Assembly: GCF_000717055.1 (NCBI RefSeq)
Contig: NZ_JNXI01000002.1
Location: 372,001-436,000 of the forward strand
DNA length: 64,000 nt
Direction of reading: 5' to 3'
Origin: Streptomyces iakyrus
GTDB taxonomy: Bacteria; Actinomycetota; Actinomycetes; Streptomycetales; Streptomycetaceae
Part shown: positions 27,914 to 37,633 of the stretch, piece by piece
Position numbering within the stretch: the first letter of the stretch is position 1
Layout of the letters: every line of letters begins with the position of its first letter
Notes under the pieces: generated by a model
Told to the model about the DNA's origin: nothing
Database searches by the model: none
What the model saw: the letters and a program-made list of their open reading frames with translations, nothing else
Made by a program: the position numbers and the translations under genes

Positions 27914-28318
27914 ATGACTGCACGATTCGATGCCATCGGCCTGGTCGTCTCCGACATGGCCGCCTCCGTCGCGTTCTACCGCCGGATCGGGTTCGCCTTC
28001 CCGGACGGCGCCGAGAACCAGCCGCACGCCGAGGCGGAACTGCCCGGCGGGCTGCGGCTGTTGCTCGACACCGAGGAGACGGTCCGCTCCTTCCTGCCCG
28101 GCTGGCAGCCGCCCGCGGGCGGGGGCAGGACTTCGCTGGCTCTGCGCTGCGACAGCCCGGAGGAGGTGGACGCGCTGTTCGAGGAGCTGGTCGGCTCGGG
28201 GTATCACGGCGAGCTCAAGCCGTGGGACGCCTTCTGGGGGCAGCGGTACGCCGTGGTGGACGACCCGGACGGCAACGGGGTGGACCTGTTCGCCCCGCTA
28301 GCCGCCGCGGCCGAGTAG
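27914..28318 (+). CDS. VOC-family (glyoxalase-like) protein
   Basis: 134 residues in two beta-alpha-beta-beta-beta modules. Opening [23 protein letters not shown] and closing [15 protein letters not shown] are typical of vicinal oxygen chelate proteins (glyoxalase, bleomycin-resistance or dioxygenase-like). Specific role unknown. Its last 21 nt overlap the convergent AraC gene. Confidence 0.85.
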   Translation: MTARFDAIGLVVSDMAASVAFYRRIGFAFPDGAENQPHAEAELPGGLRLLLDTEETVRSFLPGWQPPAGGGRTSLALRCDSPEEVDALFEELVGSGYHGELKPWDAFWGQRYAVVDDPDGNGVDLFAPLAAAAE

Positions 28319-29029
28319 CTCACCCAGCGGCAGACCTGACAACTCCCTCACGTCGCGGGCCAGATGGGCCTGGTCGGCGTAACCAGCCCGGGCGGCGGTC
28401 TCCGCGAAGGACACGCCGGCCCTGGCCAGGGCGAGGGCGCGGTGCAGCCGCAGGATGCGGGCCAGGGTCTTGGGGCCGTAGCCGAAGGCGGACCGCGAGC
28501 GACGGTGCAACTGACGTGCGCTCACGCCGAGTTCGTCGGCGGTGGCGGCGACCGGACGGCCCGCGTCGAGGGCGGTGACGATCTGCCGGAGCAGCGGGTC
28601 GGGGGGTTCGGCACCGGCCGCACGCCGCAGCGCCAGTTCCTCCAGGCCGCTCGCCGGGTCGGGGGCCGCGTTCACCCGGCCGGACATGCGCCGTACCTGC
28701 GCGGCCGGCCACAGGTCCGCGAGCTCGACGCGCCGGTCGCGCAGCTCGTGCGCCGGCACGCCCAGGAGCGCCGGGGCCGTGCCCGGGTAGAAGCGGATGC
28801 CGGCCCAGGGCCCGGTCACACCGTCCGGGAGGTACGCGCGGGTATCGGGCCCGGCGACCATCAGCCGCCCGTCGTGCCACAGCAGATCCATGCACCCGTC
28901 GGGCAGGACACGCCCCGTCCCGGGCCCCGTCGGGGTGTTGGTCCACACGACGGCCCCGGGCAGCCGCGACGCCCGCTCCACGTACACGAGGGCCAGGCTA
29001 CGCCGCGGCACGGCGACGGGCACCGGCAA
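28298..29029 (-). CDS. AraC-family regulator with DUF6597-like N-terminus
   Basis: 243 residues. An N-terminal domain with [10 protein letters not shown] and GIRFYPG is shared by many Streptomyces AraC proteins. The AraC double helix-turn-helix occupies about 150-240 ([50 protein letters not shown]). The start is unsure: TTG 29029 is the longest, with GTG codons at 29023, 29011 and 28987. Downstream target unknown; the overlapping VOC gene is a candidate. Confidence 0.82.
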   Translation of the reverse strand: MPVPVAVPRRSLALVYVERASRLPGAVVWTNTPTGPGTGRVLPDGCMDLLWHDGRLMVAGPDTRAYLPDGVTGPWAGIRFYPGTAPALLGVPAHELRDRRVELADLWPAAQVRRMSGRVNAAPDPASGLEELALRRAAGAEPPDPLLRQIVTALDAGRPVAATADELGVSARQLHRRSRSAFGYGPKTLARILRLHRALALARAGVSFAETAARAGYADQAHLARDVRELSGLPLGELLGRGG

Positions 29030-29065
29030 ACCGGACCGGGGGTCGGCCGGGTACGGCCCGTGCCG

Positions 29066-30001
29066 CTACGTCACCCGCCCCCGGTACTCCACCGGGCTCA
29101 CCCCGTAGACGCGCTTGAACGCCGTCGACAGGGCGAAGGCGCTGCCGTAGCCCACCCTGCGGGCCACCGCGTCGAGGGTGTCGGCGGAGTCGCGCAGGCG
29201 GTCGGCGGCGAGGGCGAGGCGCCAGCCGGTCAGGTAGGTCATCGGCGGTTCGCCCACCAGGGCGGTGAAGCGGCGGGCCAGCGCCGCCCGGGACACCCCG
29301 GCCTTCGCGGCGAGCGAGGCGACGGTCCAGGGGTGGGCCGGGTCGTCCTGGAGCAGGCGCAGCACGCCGCCGACGACCGGGTCGGCGAGGGCCCGGTACC
29401 AGGCCGGTGCCTCCGCCTCGGGGCGTGCGAACCAGGCCCGCAGCGCGGCGATGACCAGCAGGTCCAGCAGCCGGTCCAGGAGGACCTCCTGCCCGGGCTC
29501 GTCCCGGACGATCTCCTCCATGAGGTACGGCGTGAGCGGGCAGTCCCACACGTCGGACGGGAGGGTGAGCAGCGGCGGCAGGGCGTCCAGCAGCCGCCCG
29601 CCGACCTCGCCCCGCATCGGGTAGGTGCCGATCAGCATCACGGTGTCCCCGTCGAGCCGGTCGCCCCAGGTGCGCACGCCGAGGTCCATGGAGCCGTTGA
29701 GGGGGCGTCCGTCGGGGTAGCGGCACTCCTGGTGCGGCAGGATCACCGCCTGCGGTGCCGTGCCGGGCGCGTCGGAGCAGGTGTACGGGTCCGGGCCGCG
29801 GGCGACGGCGAGGTCCCCGGCCTCCAGCCGCGTCTGCTCGCCCCGGTCGGGGACGATGCAGGCCTCGCCGCGGACGACGAGCATCACGGTGAGCGGGGCC
29901 CGGTCCTCCACGCGGACCGCCCACGGCGGGTCGAAGCAGGCCCGGATCATGAACGCGCCCCGCGCTCGGGGCCCCTCCAGCAGACCGGCGAGAGCGTCCA
30001 T
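29066..30001 (-). CDS. AraC-family regulator with cupin domain
   Basis: 311 residues. A cupin_6-like sensor (VMLVVRGEACIVP; LEAGDLAVARG) occupies the N-terminal half, and an AraC HTH domain (about 205-305: WTVASLAAKAGVSRAALARRF; GYGSAFALSTAFKR) the C-terminal third. It is divergent from the NmrA-like reductase gene (starts 82 nt apart). In this frequently seen arrangement the regulator controls the neighbouring oxidoreductase. Confidence 0.88.
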   Translation of the reverse strand: MDALAGLLEGPRARGAFMIRACFDPPWAVRVEDRAPLTVMLVVRGEACIVPDRGEQTRLEAGDLAVARGPDPYTCSDAPGTAPQAVILPHQECRYPDGRPLNGSMDLGVRTWGDRLDGDTVMLIGTYPMRGEVGGRLLDALPPLLTLPSDVWDCPLTPYLMEEIVRDEPGQEVLLDRLLDLLVIAALRAWFARPEAEAPAWYRALADPVVGGVLRLLQDDPAHPWTVASLAAKAGVSRAALARRFTALVGEPPMTYLTGWRLALAADRLRDSADTLDAVARRVGYGSAFALSTAFKRVYGVSPVEYRGRVT

Positions 30002-30082
30002 GTGGCCAGCGTAGACGCGGGCGTATGGGAATGAGCCGTTCGGCGATGGTTCCGTGCGGCGTACGGCAGTTGACTCGGCGGT

Positions 30083-30952
30083 ATGACGAACACAGCGGAG
30101 AACTCAACAGAGAACACAGCACGGGACACGCAGGTCACGACGGTGGTGGTGACGGGCGCAACGGGGCGTACCGGCAGCCGGGCGGCGCGGGCCGCAGAGG
30201 CGGCCGGGCTCACGGTCCGGGCGGCTTCGCGGGCCACGGGCTTCGACTGGTGGGACGCCTCGACCTGGGCGGACACCCTGCGCGGCGCCGACGCGGCGTA
30301 CCTCGCCCACCCCTCGGACGTCGGCGCCCCGGGCGCCGCGGAGGTGGTCGGGGCACTCGCGCGGGAGGCGGTCGGGCTCGGGGTGCGGCGGCTGGTGCTG
30401 CTGTCCGCGCGGGGCGAGGACCAGGCCCTGCCCACCGAGGAGGCACTGCGCGCCTCGGGGGCGGACTGGACGGTCGTGCGGGCGGCCTGGTTCGCGCAGA
30501 ACTTCAGTGAAGGACCGCTGGTGGCGGAGCTGCGGGAGCGCGGCGAGCTGGTGTTCCCGGCCGACGGGGTGCGCGAGCCGTTCCTCGACGTGCGGGACAT
30601 CGCGGACGTGGTGGTGAGCGTGCTGACCTCCGGCGACCGGTACGCGGAGCGGATCCTCACCCTCTCCGGGGCCCGGCTGCTGACCTTCGGGGAGGCCGTC
30701 GCGGAGATCGCCGCGGCGACGGGGCGCCCGCTGACGTACCGGGCCGTCTCGACGCGGGACTACGGTGAGGCGCTGGCGGGGTTCGGTGTGCCGCCGGAGG
30801 AGGTGGCGGGGATGACGGAGGTCTTCCGCACGCTCCTCGACGGCCGCAACGCGCACCTGTCGGACGGCGTGCGGGAGGTGCTGGGCCGCGCGCCCCGGGA
30901 CTTCGGCGACTTCGTGCGCGAGGAGGCCGCGGCCGGGACCTGGAAGGCCTGA
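30083..30952 (+). CDS. NmrA-like NAD(P)-binding protein
   Basis: 289 residues. Atypical short-chain dehydrogenase fold with the dinucleotide motif VVVTGATGRTGSRAA near residue 21 and a conserved FAQNFSEG block mid-protein. The SDR active-site YxxxK is not evident, so it is either a quinone or NADPH reductase or a redox sensor of the NmrA type. The odd Thr/Asn-rich start (MTNTAENSTENTARD) may be a tail, or the true start may be further in. Divergent from the cupin-AraC gene. Confidence 0.8.
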   Translation: MTNTAENSTENTARDTQVTTVVVTGATGRTGSRAARAAEAAGLTVRAASRATGFDWWDASTWADTLRGADAAYLAHPSDVGAPGAAEVVGALAREAVGLGVRRLVLLSARGEDQALPTEEALRASGADWTVVRAAWFAQNFSEGPLVAELRERGELVFPADGVREPFLDVRDIADVVVSVLTSGDRYAERILTLSGARLLTFGEAVAEIAAATGRPLTYRAVSTRDYGEALAGFGVPPEEVAGMTEVFRTLLDGRNAHLSDGVREVLGRAPRDFGDFVREEAAAGTWKA

Positions 30953-30964
30953 GTGGGGGCGCCC

Positions 30965-32131
30965 TCACCGGTCCTCGGGCGGGGGTCCCTCCCCGTTGAC
31001 CTGGGTGCTCTTCAGCTGGGTGTTCTTCACGTGGGTGCTCTTCACGTGGGTGCGCAGGCGGGCCGACACGTCCTCCGGCGGCAGGAAGCGGGACCAGCGT
31101 TCCGGGAACTCGGAGGGCATGTCCGGGTCGGCCTCGCCCGCGGCACTGGCGCGGGCCACGTACTCGGCGACCTGGGCCTGCCGCAGCCGTTCGTTGGCCT
31201 CGCGGGCCGCGGCCGTCGCGGCGGCCGGCCAGACCCGGTCGATGGCGGCGTTGACCGCGGCCCCGACCAGGACGGCGAACGCGGACACACCGATCCACAG
31301 CAGCACGGCGACGGGCGCGGCGAGGGAGCCGTAGATCGTGGGGCCCTCGACGGTGCTGGTCAGGTAGATCCGCAGCAGGAAGCTGCCGAGCACCCACATG
31401 CCGAGGGCGACCAGCGCGCCGGGCACGTCCTCGATCCACGGGGAGCGGACGGGGACGGACACGTGGTACAGCGTCGTCAGGAAGGCGATCGACAGCAGGA
31501 TCACCGTGGGCCAGTAGAGGACCTGTACGACCGTCGTCGACCAGGGCACGACGTCCACCACGGCGTCGGGCCCGGCCACCATCAGCGGCAGCGCGACCGA
31601 GCCGATCAGCAGGGCCACGATGAACAGCAGGAAGGCCAGCAGGCGGGTCTTGACGATGCCCCGGACACCGTCGAGCCCGTACATCACGGTGATGGTGTCG
31701 ATGAAGACGTTCACCGCGCGGGAGCCCGACCACAGGGCGAACAGGAAGCCGATGGAGATGACGTCGGGACGGCCGCCCTTCATCACGTCGTGCAGGATCG
31801 GCTGGGCGATCTCGCGGACGCCCTGGTCGGACAGGACGGTGCGGGAGGCCTCCAGGAGGTTGGTCTGGAGGCTCTGGATGGTGTCGGCGCCGGTCCAGGC
31901 GTCGACGTAGCCCAGCAGCCCGATCATGCTGAGCAGCAGCGGCGGCACCGACAGCAGCGTGAAGAAGGCGGCCTCGGCCGCGAGGCCCAGGATGCGGTAC
32001 TCGATGCAGGAGTTGACGGTGTCCTTGAGCAGCAGCCAGGCGGTCCTGCGCTTGGAGACGTTCCGGTAGAGGGCCCGCGCCCGGTGGAGGCGCCCGGAAG
32101 GTGTGTCGGGGGTTTCACTTGCTGGCTGCAC
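30965..32131 (-). CDS. YihY/BrkB-family inner-membrane protein
   Basis: 388 residues with about six membrane helices. The family block AAEAAFFTLLSVPPLLLSMIGLLGY opens the membrane domain. Function of the family is unsettled: it was once thought to be RNase BN. The GTG start has no spaced ribosome binding site, so a leaderless transcript is possible. The hydrophilic C-terminus ends in pentapeptide repeats (VKSTH, VKNTQ, LKSTQ), encoded by 15-bp DNA repeats at 31001-31045. Divergent from the acyl-CoA dehydrogenase gene. Confidence 0.85.
   Translation of the reverse strand: MQPASETPDTPSGRLHRARALYRNVSKRRTAWLLLKDTVNSCIEYRILGLAAEAAFFTLLSVPPLLLSMIGLLGYVDAWTGADTIQSLQTNLLEASRTVLSDQGVREIAQPILHDVMKGGRPDVISIGFLFALWSGSRAVNVFIDTITVMYGLDGVRGIVKTRLLAFLLFIVALLIGSVALPLMVAGPDAVVDVVPWSTTVVQVLYWPTVILLSIAFLTTLYHVSVPVRSPWIEDVPGALVALGMWVLGSFLLRIYLTSTVEGPTIYGSLAAPVAVLLWIGVSAFAVLVGAAVNAAIDRVWPAAATAAAREANERLRQAQVAEYVARASAAGEADPDMPSEFPERWSRFLPPEDVSARLRTHVKSTHVKNTQLKSTQVNGEGPPPEDR
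31001..31045. repeat. 15-bp tandem repeat, three full copies
   Basis: Units at 31001-31015, 31016-31030 and 31031-31045 share the core TGGGTGYTCTTCA, and a partial fourth copy follows to about 31054. Fifteen bases keep the reading frame of the BrkB-type gene and give pentapeptides at its C-terminus. Likely to vary in copy number between strains. Confidence 0.8.
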
Positions 32132-32241
32132 CCCCTAACGGTATCCGCCGTGCCCGGCCCCACTCACCCACAGGCCGGGTCTTCGCGGACCGGTGCGGGT
32201 CCGCCGGGTGCCAAGGTGCTACCGCGGGGTACTTTCGCAGC

Positions 32242-33876
32242 ATGGCAGGCAGCACGCACACCGTGACGAACCAGGTCCCGCCGCTGGTCGGGTACGATGT
32301 CTTCTCCGCCGACCGGGCCCTGGCCGACGCGGTCGCCCGGCATCTGGACCCGGACCTGCGCGAGGAGGTCCTCGGCGAGCTGACGGCACTGGGCCGCACC
32401 TCCGGCTCGGCGCAGGTGCAGGACTGGGGCAGGCTGGCCAACGAGAACCCGCCGCGGCTGCGGACACACGACAGGTACGGCAACCGCGCCGACGAGGTCG
32501 AGTTCCACCCGTCCTGGCACCGGCTGCTCGGCAAGGGCGTCTCGGCGGGCCTGACGGCGGCGTGGGGCCGGCCGGCCGGGCACCTGCGGCGGGCCGCCGC
32601 CTTCGTGCTGTGGACGCAGGTCGAGGCCGGCAACGGCTGCCCGCTGTCGATGACCCACGCCGCGGTGCCCGCCCTGCGCACCGACCCGGAGCTGGCCGCC
32701 GAGTGGGAACCGCGGCTGACGTCCATGGTCTACGACCAGGAGCTGCGGCCGGCGGACCAGAAGGCCGGGGCGCTGTTCGGGATGGGGATGACGGAGAAGC
32801 AGGGCGGCAGTGACGTCCGGGCCAACCGCACGTCGGCGCGGCCGCTGGCCGAGGACGGGACGTACGAGCTGACCGGCCACAAGTGGTTCTGCTCGGCGCC
32901 CATGTCCGACGGTTTCCTGGTGCTGGCGCAGGCTCCGGGCGGGCTGACCTGCTTCCTGGTGCCGCGGGTGCTGCGGGACGGCACGCGCAACGTGTTCCGG
33001 ATCCAGCGGCTCAAGGACAAGCTGGGCAACCGGTCGAACGCCTCCGCCGAGGTCGAGTTCGACGGGACGTGGGGGCGCCGGGTCGGCGAGGAGGGGCGCG
33101 GGGTGCGCACCATCATCGAGATGGTCGCGGCGACCCGGCTCGACTGCGTGCTCGGCTCCGCCGGGCTGATGCGGCAGGCGGTGGCGCAGGCGGTGCACCA
33201 CTGCACGTATCGCGAGGCGTTCGGCGGGAAGCTCGTCGACAAGCCGCTCATGCGCAACGTCCTCGCCGACCTGGCGCTGGAGTCGGAGGCGGCGACGGCC
33301 CTGGCGCTGCGGCTCGCTGCGGCCTGGGACGACGGCGGCGAGCAGGAGCGGGCGCTGCTGCGGATCGCGGTGCCGGCCGCCAAGTACTGGGTGACCAAGC
33401 GGTGCCCGCCGGTTGCCGTGGAGGCGGCGGAGTGCCTCGGCGGCAACGGGTACGTGGAGGAGTCCGGGATGCCGCGGCTGGTGCGCGAGTCGCCGCTGAA
33501 CTCGATCTGGGAGGGCGCGGGCAACGTCCAGGCGCTCGACGTGCTGCGGGCGTTGCAGCGGGAGCCGGGCGCGCTGGACGCGTATCTGCGGGAGGTCGGG
33601 CAGGCGCGGGGTGCCGATCACCGCCTCGACGGGGCGATCAAGGACCTGCTGACCGAACTCGCGGATCTGGAGGGCGTGGAGGGGCGGGCGAGGCGGCTCG
33701 CGGAGCGGCTCGCGCTGGTACTCCAGGGCTCGCTGCTGGTCCGCTTCGCGCCACCGCAGGTCGCCGACGCGTTCTGCGCGGGGCGGCTCGGCGGCGACGC
33801 GGGCGCTGCGTTCGGGACGCTGCCGCACACGCTGGACCTGGCGTCGGTGGTGGAGCGGGCGCGGCCGGTGTGCTGA
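32242..33876 (+). CDS. AidB-like acyl-CoA dehydrogenase family protein
   Basis: 544 residues with the acyl-CoA dehydrogenase fold: GMGMTEKQGGSDVRANRT (FAD/substrate loop), KWFCSAPMSDGFLVLAQ, and the C-terminal CLGGNGYVEE...ESPLNSIWEGAGNVQALDVLR. The long N-terminus and the SIWEG block fit the AidB/DNA-alkylation-response subgroup rather than beta-oxidation enzymes. ATG 32242 is taken although the upstream ribosome binding site is weak. Probably monocistronic: divergent from the BrkB-like gene and followed by a clear terminator. Confidence 0.88.
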   Translation: MAGSTHTVTNQVPPLVGYDVFSADRALADAVARHLDPDLREEVLGELTALGRTSGSAQVQDWGRLANENPPRLRTHDRYGNRADEVEFHPSWHRLLGKGVSAGLTAAWGRPAGHLRRAAAFVLWTQVEAGNGCPLSMTHAAVPALRTDPELAAEWEPRLTSMVYDQELRPADQKAGALFGMGMTEKQGGSDVRANRTSARPLAEDGTYELTGHKWFCSAPMSDGFLVLAQAPGGLTCFLVPRVLRDGTRNVFRIQRLKDKLGNRSNASAEVEFDGTWGRRVGEEGRGVRTIIEMVAATRLDCVLGSAGLMRQAVAQAVHHCTYREAFGGKLVDKPLMRNVLADLALESEAATALALRLAAAWDDGGEQERALLRIAVPAAKYWVTKRCPPVAVEAAECLGGNGYVEESGMPRLVRESPLNSIWEGAGNVQALDVLRALQREPGALDAYLREVGQARGADHRLDGAIKDLLTELADLEGVEGRARRLAERLALVLQGSLLVRFAPPQVADAFCAGRLGGDAGAAFGTLPHTLDLASVVERARPVC

Positions 33877-33910
33877 TCCGGCGGGCCCTCACGCGCGTGC
33901 GCGAAGGAGC

Positions 33911-33944
33911 GGGGGTGGTGCTGCGCCGACACGGCACCACCCCC
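33911..33944 (+). terminator. Terminator after the AidB-like gene
   Basis: An 11-bp perfect stem, GGGGGTGGTGC (33911-33921) with GCACCACCCCC (33934-33944), 12-nt loop, 35 nt after the stop. No T tract. The remaining ~200 nt before the GAF regulator include a repeated GGTTGCA (about 34023-34038) but no gene. Confidence 0.75.
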
Positions 33945-34140
33945 GCCGCACAGGCCCGTTCGAGCCGCTGAACGCCGCTCGGGACGGCGCCGCTCAAGTT
34001 TCGGACACGGCCGGGCCGTCCACCAGGGTTGCAGGGGGTTGCAACTTGCTGCTGACTGTGTGCGGAGTGTGCGCGCGCCACCAGGGGCAGACGGCACTAT
34101 GAGACGCACAGTCAGAAGCGACTCCGGGGGGCGCACGCGT

Positions 34141-35418
34141 ATGGACGTCACGCACTTGGCCGCCGTCGACAGCACGCGCGCGGCCCGGGTTCTCCAGCAG
34201 GTCCGCTCGGCGCGGCTGGCCGGGCGGCCCGCTCCGGTGGCGCCGCGTCCGGTGATCGAGCGGTCCTGGGAGCGGATGATGCGCAGCGGGGTGGATCCGG
34301 ACCACGACGTGCGGGCGGATCCGCTGTCCCGCGAGGAGGTGCAGCGGCGGCGCGAGACGTCGGTTTTGCGCCATGTGCTGCCGGTGCTGAGGGAGGGGCT
34401 GCTGGCGGCCGCGGACGTCGCCCACCACATCATGGTGGTGGCCGACGAGGACGGTCGGGTGCTGTGGCGCGAGGGCAGCCCGCCGGTGCTGCGCAGGGCC
34501 GACGGGCTGGGTTTTGAACTCGGCGCGGACTGGCGTGAGGACGTCGTCGGCACGAACGGTCTGGGCACCCCGGCGGTGGTGCGCCGGCCCGTGCAGGTCT
34601 TCGCCTCCGAGCACTTCGTGCGCTCCCAGGCCGGCTGGACCTGCGCGGGCGCGCCTCTGACGGATCCGCGGGACGGCCGGCTGCTCGGCGTGGTGGACGT
34701 GAGCGGTCCGCTGGAGACGATGCATCCGGCCACGCTCGCCTGGGTGGGCTCGGTGGCCCGGCTCGCCGAGGCCCGGCTGCGGGAGATGCACACGGAGTCG
34801 CTGGAGCGGCTGCGGGCGGTGGCGGCGCCGGTGCTGGCCCGGATCGGCGGCCGCGCCCTGGTCGTCGATCCGGACGGCTGGACCGCCGCGGTCAGCGGGA
34901 TGCCGTACGCGCGGCGGGTGGCGCTGCCGAAGTCGCTGTCGGCGGGCCCGAGATGGCTGCCGGCGCTCGGGCTGTGCTCGGTGGAGCCGCTGGCGGGGGG
35001 CTGGCTGGTGCGGGCGGCAGAGGACGAGCCGGTGCGGCGCGGCCCGGCCCGGATCGTGCTGGACCTCAGGCAGGCGCGGCGCTGGTCGGTGGAGGTGCTC
35101 GGCGGGGCGGGCTCCTGGACCCGGGAACTGAGCCCGCGCCACGCGGAATTGCTGTATCTGCTCGCGGTTCACCGCTCCGGCCGCAGCGCCTCGGGCCTGG
35201 CCGGGGATGTGTTCGGCGATCCGGCCCGCACGGTGACGGTCCGTGCCGAGATGTCGCGGGTGCGACGGTATCTGGGGGCGTTCCTGGAGCACCGGCCGTA
35301 CCGGTTCGCCGAGGACGCCGAGGTCGAGGTGCTGCTCCCGGACGATCCGCGGGATCTGCTGCCGCACTCGACCGCACCGGCGGTGAGCGGGCGGCGGGGA
35401 TCCGCAGCGACCCCCTGA
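34141..35418 (+). CDS. GAF-domain transcriptional regulator
   Basis: 425 residues. After an N-terminal helix (VIERSWERMMRSGVDPDH, as in AcoR-like activators) comes a GAF domain (about 95-205: IMVVADEDGRVLWREG; VGTNGLGTPAVVRRPVQVFASEHF; GVVDVSG). The C-terminal part looks like a winged helix (ELSPRHAELLYLLAVHRSGRSASGLAGDVFG). No AAA+ sigma-54 domain, consistent with Streptomyces. Start chosen at ATG 34141 with GGGGGG upstream; ATG 34099 is possible. Senses an unknown small ligand. Confidence 0.78.
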   Translation: MDVTHLAAVDSTRAARVLQQVRSARLAGRPAPVAPRPVIERSWERMMRSGVDPDHDVRADPLSREEVQRRRETSVLRHVLPVLREGLLAAADVAHHIMVVADEDGRVLWREGSPPVLRRADGLGFELGADWREDVVGTNGLGTPAVVRRPVQVFASEHFVRSQAGWTCAGAPLTDPRDGRLLGVVDVSGPLETMHPATLAWVGSVARLAEARLREMHTESLERLRAVAAPVLARIGGRALVVDPDGWTAAVSGMPYARRVALPKSLSAGPRWLPALGLCSVEPLAGGWLVRAAEDEPVRRGPARIVLDLRQARRWSVEVLGGAGSWTRELSPRHAELLYLLAVHRSGRSASGLAGDVFGDPARTVTVRAEMSRVRRYLGAFLEHRPYRFAEDAEVEVLLPDDPRDLLPHSTAPAVSGRRGSAATP

Positions 35419-35593
35419 GGTTCACCGCGCGTGCCGTGCAAGGCGCATCGAGGGGTGCATCTTTCGCATATTTGCAGGGTCTTCGTCCCGTGCGCCGCTC
35501 ACCTGCCGTAGCATCCCTCTACGGGCCACCCCACCTGCTCCTCCGTCAACGTGCGGATCAACAGGCGCAGTTGGTCCGTCTCGGGAGGACGTT

Positions 35594-36904
35594 ATGAAGC
35601 ATCGCGGCAGACACCGGCGGCGCAAGCGGGGCAGGGCGCTGCGCGCGACCCTGGCCGGGACGGCTCTCGCGCTCACCGCCGCCGCCACCCTGATCAGCGC
35701 CTCGCAGGCCACCGTCGCCGACGCCCCCGGGGCTCTCAAGCCGGTCTCCGCGTCCGACGGTGCCGGGCGGTTGCCGCTGGCCGAGCACCGGGTGCCCGGG
35801 CGGTGGCTGGACCGGCTCGCGTCGGAGATGGGCCGGCCCGTCGGTGTCGGCACGGTCCTGGACAACGCCGACGTCCCGCTGCGGGAGGCGGCCGACTGCC
35901 CGGCCCCCGAGAAGCACGCCCTGCCGGTGGAGCCCGCGGCCACGCGCGCGTACTGCTTCGGCGGCTCCGGCACCCGTGGCTGGCGGGCCGGCGCGGTCAC
36001 GACCTCGGGCGACGCGGACGACGACGGCCGCTGGGGAGCGAACCGCGTGATCCTGTCCGGCTGGACCCGGGGCGCCGAGGGCGGCTCCCTGGACGGCCCG
36101 GCCCCCGGGCAGGGCCTGGCCAAGGTCGCCTTCGTCGACGCGAACGACCCGGGCGCGCCGCGCTACACGTGGGCTCTGCTGGCCGTCCCGGTGGACGGCG
36201 GGCGGGACTACCGGGGGCTGGTCTCCCCCCTGTCCGGCATGGTCTGGTACCAGGACAAGCTGCTGGTGACGACCCGCGAGGGCGACCGGAACGCGCTGTA
36301 CGTGTACGACATGGACCGCATCCAGCGCGCCACCGTCGAGTCCGACGCGGTCGGCCGGGTGCGGGGCGGCTGGGCCGCGCACGGCTACCGGTTCGTACTG
36401 CCGGCCGTCGGCTCGTACACGCTGCCCGGCGGGGACGACGCGGCCCGTCCGGCCACCGTCTCCCTGGACCGCAGCACCTCCCCCGACAGCCTGGTCGCGA
36501 GCGAGTGGGTGCCGGCGGACGGCGACCGGCACACCCGGCTGTGGCGCTACGCGCTGAGCCGGGACCCGGCCCGCTCCGGGCTGCTCGCCACCGACTCCGC
36601 CGGGGACGCGGACCCGGTCGAGGCGTACGAGACGAAGACGGCCGACGTGCGGGGCGTGCTGGCCCACCGCACCGGCTGGTACCTGGACCGGGCGTCGGGC
36701 GGTCCGGGCGGGCACGGCACGCTGTGGCGCCAGGACACGGACGGCGCACGGGCGACGGAGTGCGGCACGGACGGGACGCGGCACTGCTGGAGCGGCCGGT
36801 CGGGTTCCCTGTCCTACTGGGAGGAGACCGGCGAGGTCTGGTCCCAGTCGGGGCGGATGCTGTTCGCGGTGCCGCTGAGGTCGATCGACCGGGCGCTGGA
36901 CTGA
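35594..36904 (+). CDS. Secreted protein of unknown function
   Basis: 436 residues. A basic N-terminus and a hydrophobic stretch (about 20-40) form a Sec or Tat-like signal. The rest has repeated tryptophan/glycine strands (GMVWYQDKLLVTT; NALYVYDMDRI; HTRLWRYALS) spaced like the blades of a beta-propeller. Four or more Cys suggest disulfides. No catalytic motif is recognised. GGGAGGAC precedes the ATG. The 175 nt before it hold an AT-richer stretch with TAGCAT at 35509-35514 that may be a -10. Confidence 0.7.
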   Translation: MKHRGRHRRRKRGRALRATLAGTALALTAAATLISASQATVADAPGALKPVSASDGAGRLPLAEHRVPGRWLDRLASEMGRPVGVGTVLDNADVPLREAADCPAPEKHALPVEPAATRAYCFGGSGTRGWRAGAVTTSGDADDDGRWGANRVILSGWTRGAEGGSLDGPAPGQGLAKVAFVDANDPGAPRYTWALLAVPVDGGRDYRGLVSPLSGMVWYQDKLLVTTREGDRNALYVYDMDRIQRATVESDAVGRVRGGWAAHGYRFVLPAVGSYTLPGGDDAARPATVSLDRSTSPDSLVASEWVPADGDRHTRLWRYALSRDPARSGLLATDSAGDADPVEAYETKTADVRGVLAHRTGWYLDRASGGPGGHGTLWRQDTDGARATECGTDGTRHCWSGRSGSLSYWEETGEVWSQSGRMLFAVPLRSIDRALD

Positions 36905-36970
36905 CCGGAGCGGCCCGCCGGACCGGGGACCGATCGACAGATGAGCGGGTCGGATGATTTTCTGGCCCGC

Positions 36971-37543
36971 ATGACCTCCATCGCCGTGACCACCTGGTCC
37001 CTGGAGCAGACCGCCCCGACCGACCTGCTGCCGGCCGTCGCGCCGGACGGGGACGTCCGGGTCGTCCGCTCCGAGGTGCCCTCGCCCGAGTTCAGCCGGT
37101 TCCTGTACGCGTCGGTGGGCGGCGACATCCTCTGGACGGACCGGCTCGGCTGGCCGTACGCGCGCTGGGTGGAGCACTTGGAGCGGCCCGGAGTGGAGAC
37201 GTGGGTGGCCTACGACCGCGGCACGCCCGCGGGGTACGTGGAGCTGGAGGCACAGGACGACGCGGTCGTGGAGATCGTCTACTTCGGGCTGCTCCCCGCC
37301 TTCCGGGGCCGGCGCATCGGCGGTCACCTGCTGTCGTACGGCACGGCCCGGGCCTGGGACCTCGCGGACCGCTGGGCGGGACTGGCGCCGACGAAGCGGG
37401 TGTGGCTGCACACGTGCAGCAAGGACGGCGAGCACGCGATGGACAACTACCTGCGGCGGGGCTTCACGCTGTTCGACACCAAGGTCGAGGAGGAGGCGGA
37501 GGCCGCCGCTCCGGGACCGTGGCCTGGGGCGTTCCCCGTCTGA
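36971..37543 (+). CDS. GNAT-family N-acetyltransferase
   Basis: About 190 residues. The acetyl-CoA binding motif A is clear (IVYFGLLPAFRGRRIGGHLL), followed by the C-terminal GNAT strand around AMDNYLRRGFTLFD. Substrate unknown. ATG 36971 is taken as start; an ATG at 36941 would add 10 residues, and neither has a strong ribosome binding site. A perfect hairpin follows (37584-37614). Confidence 0.85.
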   Translation: MTSIAVTTWSLEQTAPTDLLPAVAPDGDVRVVRSEVPSPEFSRFLYASVGGDILWTDRLGWPYARWVEHLERPGVETWVAYDRGTPAGYVELEAQDDAVVEIVYFGLLPAFRGRRIGGHLLSYGTARAWDLADRWAGLAPTKRVWLHTCSKDGEHAMDNYLRRGFTLFDTKVEEEAEAAAPGPWPGAFPV

Positions 37544-37583
37544 CCTGGACGGACACCTCAAGGCCGCCCGATGTGACCTACAC

Positions 37584-37614
37584 CACCCTTGTCTTGCCCT
37601 GCAAGACAAGGGTG
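37584..37614 (+). terminator. Perfect 14-bp hairpin between the GNAT gene and the cys leader
   Basis: CACCCTTGTCTTGC (37584-37597) and GCAAGACAAGGGTG (37601-37614) pair fully around CCT. It lies 40 nt after the GNAT stop and 55 nt before the cys leader peptide. Most simply a terminator, but a protein-binding palindrome for cys control is possible. Confidence 0.65.
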
Positions 37615-37633
37615 TCCGCATCTTGGACGAAGC

